Shown in pieces: positions 55,170-64,000 of a stretch of DNA of 64,000 nucleotides. The notes under the pieces are model-generated. The model saw nothing but the letters and a program-made list of their open reading frames with translations. It did not search any database and was not told where the DNA came from. Every line of letters starts with the position of its first letter. The stretch's first letter is position 1. The DNA lies in contig OY821521.1 of NCBI GenBank assembly GCA_963682025.1, forward strand, positions 168,400,209 to 168,464,208, in the 5' to 3' direction. Source of the DNA: Cordilura impudica. Taxonomy: Eukaryota; Arthropoda; Insecta; Diptera; Scathophagidae. The position numbers were made by a program, and so were the translations under genes.

Positions 55170-55266
55170 GGGGAACACCCATTCGTCCCGTGGTATCACA
55201 ACGGACCCCAGAGTCTAAGTGTGCTGGTCCTTGGATCAGCAGCCACTTCCAACCTAACCTAACCTA
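54363..55266 (+). mobile_element. 5'-truncated non-LTR retrotransposon with 11-bp target duplication
   Basis: 904 bp, much GC-richer than its surroundings, flanked by AAGAAGTATCT at 54352-54362 and 55267-55277. It holds the end of ORF2, a short 3' UTR, and a CCTAACCTAACCTAA-type tail. Confidence 0.92.
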
Positions 55267-55482
55267 AAGAAGTATCTATTCTAAAAAACTACCCTTTTTT
55301 TAAAAGTACCTTTTTTAAAAACAACACTGATTCTAATATTGAGCTTGAGACTCTGGTGACGGGTATTAAAATTTTAACACTCTCACTTGTGAAGGTTTAG
55401 GATAACTTTTCTCTCGTCAGCATCGATTTCTATGCTTTTGGGACTATTGTCAAAATATAGTTACCAAAATAAGTATAATTAA

Positions 55483-56813
55483 TAGTGCGTTTACATCTAA
55501 GCAAAATCTAGTATATACGAGATTTCGAGCACAATTTAGCTCATTTTTACTAGATTTCCCATACAAAACAAAATCTAGCTCGTTACTAGATATTAGCAAA
55601 ATCTCACAAAATCTTGTCAAACATGGGCACTACCAACTGATACTACTGTGTTTTTTAAATATTGTAGTAGAAAATTACAACGCAGTGACTGAAATATTGA
55701 CATTTAAAAACAAAAACAAAAGCAAACAAGTTGAATAAAAAGGAAATAAAATATTAATTATTACTAAAAATGACGAGTCTATAATAAAAAAAATATTTAG
55801 TAATTGAAAAGTTATAATTTTTATACTTCTATGTGCCTATTCCCATCTGCTATATAATAATTGTGCAAAATGCATTTGTTTTTGTTGTCCAACCAATACA
55901 TTTAACAAATGCTGATGTTTTTTTTTTCGCAATATTTATATTTCAGATCCATTCTTGATGCATAATATAATAATAAAATCCATATTCCCATTTTCCTATT
56001 GTTTTGAATAATTTTGGTATTTCAGTTCATATGATTTATTTTAATCATCTGTTTATTGTTGTGGAAACAAAATCCCACAAAATGTAAAAAAAGTTAGATG
56101 TAAACGGTATAGATTTTGAAATAGATTTCAAACAAAATCTACTAGATTTTTCTTATAGTGCGTTCACATTTAAGGAAAATCTGGTAGATTTTCTATTGTT
56201 TCCACAATAATAAACAGCTATTTAAAATAAAACATATAAACTAGAAATACCAAAAATAAACAAATAGGAATAAACACAATAGGAAAATGGAAATATGGAA
56301 AATGCTAAAAAGGAAAAGATTTTGTTATTATATTATGCATCAAGAATGAAAAGCTCACAAACTGAAACAGAAATTTTGGGAAAAAACATCAGCATTTGTT
56401 AAATGTATTGTTTGAACAACGAAAACCAATGCATTATCCACAATTATTACACAGCAGATTGGAATGAGCACATATAAGAATGAAACGTTATAACTTTTTA
56501 ATTACTAAATATTTTTTATTATAGATTTTTATTAAGAATTAATATTTTATTTCCTTTTTATTCAACTTGTTGCTTTTGTTTTTTGTTGTTAAATGTCAAT
56601 TTTTCAGTCACTGCGTTGTAATTTTCTACTACAATAATAAAAATACACATTAGTCTCATTTGGTAGGGCCCAAGTTTGACAAGATTTTGTGAGATTTTGC
56701 TAAAATCTAGTAACGAGCTAGATTTTGTTTTGTATGGGAAATCTAGTAAAAATGAGCTAGATTGAGCTCGAAATCTCGTATATACTAGATTTTGCTTAGA
56801 TGTAAACGCACTA
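55483..56813. mobile_element. Two inverted copies of a TAGTGCGTTTACAT element
   Basis: Outer ends TAGTGCGTTTACATCTAAGC and its exact reverse complement. Each half (55483-55740 and 56560-56813 most clearly) repeats TCTAGCTCGTTACTAGAT-type text in opposite order. An internal end TAGTGCGTTCACATTTAAGG lies at 56156. AAATCTAG/CTAGATTT recurs throughout. No ORF. Confidence 0.7.
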
Positions 56814-57400
56814 TAAGTCAAATCAAATTTATACAAACAAGTTTGTCTTCTACTAAAATAAAATCGATGTAACAGAGCTGTACGTCGTTGCATAATTCTT
56901 GGGAATCTCCGAATTGTAAGTGTACGATTACTTTTTCTGACCATACTTCTTTTTTGCGTTGGAAACAAAAACATTAAAATAGAAACTTTCCGTACTTTTT
57001 TTTGAAAATTAAATAAAATTCCCAAAGTGTCAATGGTAAAAATTTCATAATTCGTATATGTTATTAAAATTTTTATTAATATTTAAAATTTTCATCGTCA
57101 GAGTAGCTTTTATGTATATCACCCATTGAGAACGAAAATTATTTTTTAAAATCAATTTTTTTTATATTTCATTTTATTGTTAAATGCTTATTTACTAAAA
57201 ACTAAAAACTGTTTTTATTAAATATATAATGCTAAATATCTTATAAAGAAAAAATCTTATATTGATTTATATTATAAATGATAATCAATAAATAAAAAAA
57301 ACAAACAAATAAAAAATTGTGATAAAATCGTGCTTATGGGCTCTAGAGTCTAGATTAAAATACAAATTTGAAGACACTCCTATTACGTTATTTCTCTAAT
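56814..57400. other. Downstream of the right-hand gene: AT-rich, nothing recognised
   Basis: No supported feature. Confidence 0.4.
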
Positions 57401-57512
57401 TTAATTAAGATCATGACTCATATACATGGGATTCGCCGAATCACAATCTTCAAATACCATATCCTCGTCTCCGGCATGCCAACGTACGCTGCGTATACTG
57501 CTCGTTTGAAAT
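57401..57512 (-). CDS. Possible alternative terminal exon D
   Basis: After ACATGCAG the frame (one base, then 37 codons) encodes FQTSSIRSVRWHAGDEDMV followed by FEDCDSANPMYMSHDLN and stops at TAA. Phase fits direct joining to exon B, or to exon C through a weak donor. Composition is protein-like and richer in GC codons than the surroundings. It may instead be 3' UTR of the exon C isoform. Confidence 0.45.
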
Positions 57513-60500
57513 CTGCATGTTGTCGCATTGTTTTTGGGAAAGGAAAGAATCAAGAAGAATAAAGAAATTATATTCGATATTTTGAAAGTTCTTTTTTGTA
57601 AAACAAAAAAACAACAAACAAATATTTAAATTAATAACGTTGATAGAACCTGTTAGAGGGCGGTGGCGGTGGCGGCGGTGCTGAACGTGGTGGTGTACGA
57701 CGGGCCCTGCAAAAAGTGTGCAACCTATTTTAATACGATCAGAATTTTGTTTATATATAAAAGTCTACGGTAAGTAAAGTTTAAATTTTTGGATTTATTT
57801 CAAAGCTTTTAAGTTTTGGATTAAACTAGGCTTTATGTATCAAAGCTTTTTAATTTTTAGGAGTTCTACTACGTTAAAAAATTTGTAATTATTTATTTAA
57901 ATGGCAAAACAATTTTTCTTCCTATCCTTTAGTTTAAATTTTTTTTATAAAAAATTAATTTAAACGCTGGTTTAAACTTAGCTTTGGTGTGAACTAAACT
58001 TAACTAAAGACATATAACGTTTAACTTTAAGCTTAATTAAAAAAGCCTAAACTAAGCTCAATAAATGTAAATCAGAAAAAAAAACATTAATTCAGAAGAT
58101 ATTAATATCGTGAAAACTGATAAACCGTTATCTTAAGAGTTTAACCTTAATTTAAATAGAAAATTTTGATTTAAACTAACCTAAACTTAGAAAAATGAAG
58201 ATCAACATTTAAACATTGTGCTGAGAAACGTAAAGCTGAAACTTAATATTAGTATGAAAGTTCAAATTTAGTTTAAACTAAGCTTAACTTAGGTTTAATA
58301 TTAAGATAAAGAGTACTGAAACTGATACAAATTGTGGATCATTTGCTCAATACTTAAACTAATGTTCTCAGGCCCAGTTTTTGAGATGTCAGTTAAACCT
58401 AGTTTAGTTAAACCGAGAATTAATTTTTTCAGACGTGTCCAAATGCATAAAGGAACTGTTGAATAAATTATGGGTTTAACAAAACTAGGTTTAACTGATA
58501 TCTCAAAAACTGGGTCTCAGAAACTTACAGATTTAGTTTAAACTTAGTTTAAACTAAGTTTAATAAAGGTTTGTCACAGAGAAACATTACTTTACAAGCG
58601 ATTAATATTGAGACAATACATAGATCAATATTTCAACTCTTGTTCTTAATCTAAGTTTAAATCTCAACTTTAGTTTAAATATATAGTTTTAGTTGAAACT
58701 AAGCTTAAACATCAGAAACATTGATGAACACTAACAATTGTGTTCTATGGAAAATAGAGTTTAACTTTAAGCTTACTTTAAATATTTACATTTAGTATAG
58801 AGCAACTGCTTTAGATTAACCTAATCTTAACCTGGGTTTGACATAAACTGAAAAACATTGTCGATCAAATGGTCAACACATAAAATCGATTTCCTAGAAA
58901 TATACAGTTTAACCTTAAGCTTAGTCTAATTTCAGAAGTGATTAATATAGTGAAAATTTATCAATACACAAATCCATCAATATTCTAAAGCTTAGTTTAA
59001 ATGCTTAACTTTAGTTTAAAAAGAAAAGTTTGGTTTAAAATAAGCTTAACTTAGGTTAAACATAAGAAATATTTATGATAACTAAAATTCGATTTCTGTG
59101 AAATATAAAGTTTAAGCTAAATATTAGTTTAAAAGCTTCATTTCAATTTAGATTTAACATAAAAATAAAGCGTCAGATAAATTATAAATATTATGGATCA
59201 ATTGCTCAATACTCAAAATCATATAAATGGGAACATACAGTTTAACCTTAATCTTAGTTTTAGCGGTTTAGTTTAGTTTAGTTTAGGTTTGATTTAAACT
59301 AAGCTTAACTTAGATTTAGATTTAGATTGAACATTAAAAATTATTGTTGCGAAATATAAAGTTTAAACTAAAGGTTAGCTTATTTAGAGTGATAACTTTA
59401 GTTTACACTAAGCTTAATCTGAGTTTAACAAAAAGTTCAACTGAAAACTATTGGCGGTCAATTCGTCAACACATAAACCCAAGTTCTTTGAAACATACAG
59501 TTTAATCTTAAACTTAGTTTAAAATAAGCGTGATAAAAGTTTATCACACAGAAACGTAAGTTTAAAGTTGACTAATATGGTGAAAATTGATCAATACTCC
59601 AACTCTTGTTCGTAAGGTCCATTTTAGTTTAAACTAAACTTAACTTAAGTTCTACATAAACAACACTAATGATCGTCAAAAATTATTTTCTGTGATATAT
59701 AAAGTTTAACCTACAGATTAGTTTAAAAGTTTAAATTTATTTTAGAATGATAGCTTTAGTTTAAGCTAAGCTTAACCTAGATTCGAAAAAGGATAAACTG
59801 ATAAATTGGTCAACATTTAAACTTAAATTCCTAGATTTATTACGAAGAAACAAAATTTCAGAGATGATATTGTGAAAATTGATTAAAACTGACACTTATG
59901 TTGTAAATAATCTTGGTTTAAACTAAGCTTTACTTAGAAACATTGATAAATACTAAAAAATGTTTTCTGTGAAATATAAAGTTTGATCTTTAGATTAGCT
60001 TAAACGTTTAAATTTAGTTTAGGGTGATAGCTTTAATTTAAACTAAGCTTAACTTAGGTTTAACATAAAGATATAGCGTGAGACTACTGATAAAGATTGT
60101 AGATAAATTTGACTATACGCAAATTCAGGTTCCCACACCTATTTTTATAAAACTTAGTTTTAAATTTCAACTTTAGTTAAAATAGATAGCTTTGGTTTAA
60201 ACTAGGTTTAAGTTTAAGTTTAAAATAATTGAAATATAAGAGATATTGATGAACCATAAAAATTGTGTTCTGTGATATATAAAGTTTATGCTAAAGATTA
60301 GTTTAAATTTAGTTTAGAGTGACAACTTTAGTTTAAGCTAAGCTTAACCTGAGTTTAACAAAAAGATAAACAGAAAAGATAAACTTACATTTAGCCTGAA
60401 CAATTTCAAACTCAATCATTAAATTGATAAAGATCGAAAATAAGATTTTTTATTTTTATAAAAAATAATAAAATTAAAAATACGGAGGGCACGCCGTTAA

Positions 60501-63500
60501 CGCTAAATGTAAGTTTAGCAAAAACAAATTGTTTTTCTTGTTCTTTCAAGACAAAAACAAACATGTATATTGTAGTATGCAATGTGTACTCGTATACAAT
60601 CATTTTTGTTTCAAAGTTGTTCTATTTTTAGTTTGTTATATTGGAAGAGGCTTAAATAGTATAACTTTTGCTTGAATTCTCATTTGTTTGTTTTCAGCAA
60701 ATATATATGAATTTAACTTTTTACCAAACAAACTATCTACTGCTTTTGGTTACTGATGAGGGTTGGTGACTCTTCCCGAAACAGCTGTATAACCTGTCAT
60801 GCAGAATATACATAGATCAATTTTTGAAACAAATGTGCTAATGCTTTTGCTTTATTTAAAGTAAAAACATTTGATCTTGAGCCTGAACAATTTCAAACTC
60901 AATCATTAAATTGATAAAGATCGAAAATAAGATTTTTTATTTTTATAAAAAATAATAAAATTAAACAGAAAAATATTATCCGTCAATTACTCAATACTCA
61001 AACTCACGTTTCTAGAAACATATAGTTTAACCTTAAAGTTAGTTTAAACTAATCTTAATAAAGGTTAATCCTAGAGAATCATAATTTTTAGAAGCGATCA
61101 ATACTCCTACTTTTGTGCCAAAGCTGAGTATAAAATCTTAACTTCAGTTTAAATAAATTCGTTTAGTTTAAGCTAAGCTTAACTTAGGATACACATAAAA
61201 AAACATTGATGATCACTAAAGACTATCTTTTGTAAAATTTAAAATTTAGTTGAGAGTGATAGCTTTAGTTGAAACTACGTTTAACTTAGGTTGAAAATAC
61301 ACTTAGTTTAAAAGCAAAACTATAGTCTGAATAGAAAGTTTTGGTTTAAACTAAGTTCAACCAAGTTCTGTGAAATATAAATTTTAACCTAAAGATTATA
61401 AGCTAAATTTAGCTTAGAGTTTAAGCTAAGTCGATTAATTGGTCAACACTTAAACTGAAGTTACTTGAAACTTAGCTTAAAAACAATTAAGAAAAGTTTA
61501 TCGCAGAGAAACATAATTTTAAAGGTGATAAACATTGTGAAATCTATAATATTAATAGGCTATGCGATGCATTGTGACCGATGTTTTGTTCTACCGTTTT
61601 ATCCCTATTTTAACCAAACGTATATTGTTTGAGAGGTATTTCTTTTTAGCTGTTCACCAGATTTACAGATTTTTAAATTTTTTCCTTTATTTTGAGGAAA
61701 TTGCATTTAAAGTTGCTACTAACACATACATATAATTATACAATGCTATGTGTATGTTTATTAAATTTGTTAATGTCTTTGTAATAAAAATTAGTTTGTT
61801 TTTTGTATTTATTTATTTTTGAATTGGCTATAATTGATTAGCATACCTTTAAGGTCTTTATTTAATGAAAAAATAAAATTTCCTAGAATTTGCACTCGTA
61901 TTTCGAGGGCTGGAATCTGCTTGTTGTTCATTAATACTCAAACTCTTATTCTTATGCTTAACTTCATTGTAAATACATAGTTTTGGTTTAAACTAAGCTT
62001 AACTTAGGTTTACTCTAAGGTACATTGATTAATACTTAAAATAAACTAAACTTAAACTAAGCTTAACCAATGTTGAAAGTAAAGAAAACCCGTTACACAA
62101 CCAATCAATATTGTCGAAACTGATAAAAAAAACTCTTGTACTCAAAAACAAAAAGTTGAACATTAAGCTTAGGGCAAAAGCTTAAATTAAGTTGAATTTT
62201 AGAGATTAGGTTTAAACGTAGCTTAACTGAGTTATCACACAAAAAGAAAGCATTACAGAACTTATTAATTTTAAGTATTTTTTCTCAACTCTAGTACTTA
62301 GAAACATTAATTTTAGTTTTAAGATTTGTTTAAATTTAGTTTAAAATAAGTTTTGTTAAGATTTATTCGAATTGTAAGAGATAGATTTTATTACAGAGAA
62401 AATTAGTTACCGGATTAATTAATACTAGCAGATTCCAGCCCTCGAAATTCGAGTGCAAATTCTAGGAAATTTTATTTTGTCATTAAATAAAGACCCTAAA
62501 GGTATGCTAATCAATTATAGCCAATTCACAAATCAACACAAAAAACAAACTAATTTTTATTACAAGCACATTAACAAATTTAATAAACACGCACATAGCA
62601 TTGAATAATTTTATGTATGGGTTAGTAGCAACTTTAAATGCAATTTACTCAAAATAAAGGAAAAAATTTAAAAATCTGTAAATCTGCAAATCGGCCAAAA
62701 AGAAATACCTTTCAAATAATATACGTTTGGTCAAAATCGGGATAAAACGGTAAAACGAAACATCGGTCACAAGAAATCGCCTAGCCTATTAATATTATAG
62801 ATTTGTATATAAAACAATACTTAAACTCTGACGCCCAGCAACAAATTTTGCACTTTAAGCTTAGTTTAAAAGTTTTATTATTTCAAATATCGTTTAAACT
62901 AAGTTTAACTAATGTTTAGTATTGAAAAAAGTAGTTACAGAACTAAATCAAAGAAAAAAGAAACTGAATCAAAATTACATCTTAAACTATTGGTGCCAAA
63001 AACATCAGGTTTAACCTTAAGCTTAGTTTAATAGCTCAAATTAATTTAAAATAAATGACATATGCTTAAAATGTAACTTAATTAAGGTTTAATTTGGGGA
63101 AAAATAGTTACAGCACCGATTGTTATTGTTCCTAGAAACAAAAAGTTTATCATAAAGTTTAGTTTAAAATTCTTAAACAAAGCTTAACTAATTAAAGTTA
63201 TACTGAACATTACGAAAAATAGTAATTGAATTGATTAATATTTTGTCAAACTCTTGTTCTTTGATAAACAAAGTTTAAGCTTTAACCGAGTAAAAAATTA
63301 AATTTATTTTAAATAGGTTTTGCTATAAACTTAACGTAAGTAAGATTTAATTAATAGGAAAAGTTTTTCACAAATATTCTATTTATTGTTCAATATTCGA
63401 AACATAAAGAAAACGTGGAGATCAGTTTAAATTCAAGATTTGTTTAAGAACTTACGCTTCAACGGCCTGAGAATTACTTCTAGAAGTGCCATAATTATAA

Positions 63501-63936
63501 TTGTTGTCATCATCCAATTCTAAATCTTCAGTATCCTGGCGTTGTCTAAATAAAAATATTTGAAATTGGTATTTTTTTTTTTAAATTTTATATGAAAACA
63601 TCTTTTATAAAAAAAGATCACTCCAAACCACTGTTTAAAACTTACAATCCCCGATTGCGGCTATCACGATTTTTAGTAATATTTGATACTGCTCGGGTGG
63701 TTAATGAGACTCGACTTCTCAGACGTGTCGGTGTTCTTGGTTTTGGTTGGGCCGGTTGTGCATCTGGTCGACTAGGTAGAACTGGTGTTACTGAACGTCG
63801 CGTACGTTGCTGTTGATAAGTATCTAAATTACGACGCACTTCACCGCGGTGAGGTTCACTTCGGCCACGTTCTGTCTGGTTTTGAGATTGCCATCCATCG
63901 TTATCTAAATCAAATTCTTCTGTACCTTGTCTAATT
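57401..63936 (-). CDS. 3' exons of an unrecognised gene (partial; 5' end beyond the window)
   Basis: Phase-matched exons on the minus strand: 63936-63646, 63545-63456 and 57706-57631, the last ending in TAA. The first exon encodes a low-complexity Arg/Gln/Pro-rich segment (IRQGTEEFDLDNDGWQ, then REDUNDANT basic stretches such as RTPTRLRSR). The second has a related acidic motif (QDTEDLELDDDNN). The third is Pro-rich (SAPPPPPPPSNRFYQRY). An alternative last exon at 57512-57401 also fits phase. All exons enter and leave in phase 2, so cassette skipping would keep frame. It looks like a disordered cytoplasmic tail; I assign no function. Confidence 0.75.
57631..57706 (-). CDS. Unrecognised gene, exon C (Pro-rich C-terminus, stop)
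   Basis: After CTTTTTGCAG the frame runs ARRTPPRSAPPPPPPPSN and ends RFYQRY plus TAA. The acceptor is good and the split codon joins exon B in frame. An internal AG/GTTCTA could act as a weak donor in phase 2 and splice to exon D. Confidence 0.65.
60393..60964 (+). mobile_element. Penelope-like terminal fragment with direct repeats
   Basis: An 85-bp sequence (GCCTGAACAATTTCAAACTC, then AATCATTAAATTGATAAAGA and on) occurs at 60393-60478 and again at 60880-60964. Between them is a hammerhead ribozyme motif. Direct terminal repeats with a hammerhead are a feature of Penelope-like elements (pseudo-LTRs). A relative lies inverted at 44090-44240. No coding part. Confidence 0.6.
60748..60794 (+). 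ncRNA. Hammerhead ribozyme motif (near-canonical)
   Basis: In order: stem I GGTTA (60748-60752), core CTGATGA (60753-60759), stem II GGG...CCC closed by a canonical G-C, GAAA (60778-60781), self-complementary stem III ACAGCTGT (60781-60788), cleavage position A60789, and stem I partner TAACC (60790-60794). All core positions match the hammerhead consensus. The short palindromic stem III implies action as a dimer, as in retroelement hammerheads. Confidence 0.75.
61543..61923 (+). mobile_element. Helitron (family H)
   Basis: TCTATAATATTAATAGGC after A; the end GGAATCTGCTTG (CTAG mutated) lies before T. 381 bp. Confidence 0.82.
62425..62801 (-). mobile_element. Helitron (family H)
   Basis: Intact TC..CTAG ends with A/T flanks, 377 bp, in opposite orientation to 61543-61923, 500 bp away. 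Confidence 0.86.
63456..63545 (-). CDS. Unrecognised gene, exon B (acidic/Asn-rich)
   Basis: A 90-nt exon after TTATTTAG and before GTAAGT, encoding QRQDTEDLELDDDNNYNYG and then TSRSNSQAVEA. Its RQxTEDxxLDxD start resembles that of exon A, as if the two derive from one another. Confidence 0.72.
63646..63936 (-). CDS. Unrecognised gene, exon A (Arg/Pro-rich)
   Basis: A 291-nt exon after TCTTTTTAG and before GTAAGT; it starts with one base of a split codon and ends with two. The protein is rich in Arg, Gln, Pro and Thr, with an acidic start (TEEFDLDNDGW). Confidence 0.72.
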
Positions 63937-64000
63937 CTAAAAAGAGACAAGAACAAGGCATTAAAGGGTAATCAGTTATGTAGGAGAGTAACGTATGTGG

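Larger units (their letters stand above)
57707..63455 (-). repeat. Intron filled by a degenerate hairpin-motif array
   Basis: Across the intron a motif close to TTTAAACTAAGCTTAACTTA and then GGTTTAA recurs, for example near 58270, 59285, 60040, 61160 and 61985, roughly every 100-200 bp. Spacer phrases also recur, such as TGTGAAATATAAAGTTTAA and ATTGATCAATACTC. The motif is an imperfect inverted repeat (arms TTAAACTAAG and CTTAGGTTTAA). Two Helitrons (61543-61923 and 62425-62801) and a Penelope-like fragment interrupt it. Between motifs I see no coding sequence. Confidence 0.7.

Noticed and set aside
55250..55266. Telomeric repeat (CCTAA)n
   Set aside because: Only three units, directly at the 3' end of a non-LTR element inside its target duplication; it is the element tail.

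Overview
This is AT-rich, repeat-dense nuclear DNA from a higher dipteran, most likely a calyptrate (blow fly or house fly-like) species. The evidence is an insect Apaf-1 orthologue (Dark) with typical 70-90 bp introns, DINE-1/mini-me-like repeats with GTCC tracts, short Helitrons, Penelope-like and Jockey-like retroelements, and Harbinger and Tc1 remnants. There is no bacterial, plasmid or phage content.

Main gene. The minus strand from about 36.4 kb down to 11.4 kb carries what looks like a complete Dark gene. Ten coding exons join in phase, giving 3519 nt and 1172 residues: CARD, NB-ARC with a P-loop, helical domains, then WD40 propellers. Two introns are very large (13334-28845 and 29543-34896) and hold most of the mobile DNA; the others are 71-151 bp. 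Coding ends at 11395, followed by a close AATAAA.

Second gene. At the right edge, also on the minus strand, are the last exons of a gene I do not recognise (57401-63936). It encodes an Arg/Gln/Pro-rich tail and has two possible 3' ends. Its 5.7 kb intron is largely a degenerate array of a hairpin-forming motif.

Layout. 0-11.4 kb: minisatellite, a TIR element carrying a SINE-like insertion, tandem-repeat element, Helitrons, foldback element. 11.4-13.3 kb: Dark WD40 exons. 13.3-28.8 kb: giant intron with a Harbinger element, a 3.2 kb palindromic array of 606-bp units, a Jockey-like element split by two DINE-like repeats, a Penelope-like GIY-YIG fragment and a tandem-repeat element. 28.8-29.5 kb: Dark exons. 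29.5-34.9 kb: second large intron with DINE-like and Myb/SANT-bearing elements. 34.9-36.4 kb: 5' Dark exons. 36.4-57.4 kb: intergenic repeats, a candidate small secreted-peptide gene at 45.5-46.6 kb, a DINE inverted pair, a Tc1 fragment, and a young non-LTR insertion with target duplication. 57.4-64 kb: the second gene.

Most notable. The 606-bp units (18487-21730) combine a tRNA-like Pol III A/B-box region with a hammerhead-ribozyme-like motif and lie in head-to-tail and inverted order inside a Helitron, with a 10-bp target duplication. A near-canonical hammerhead is also present in a Penelope-like fragment at 60748-60794. These are readings by eye; splice sites and ribozyme folds were deduced without computation.
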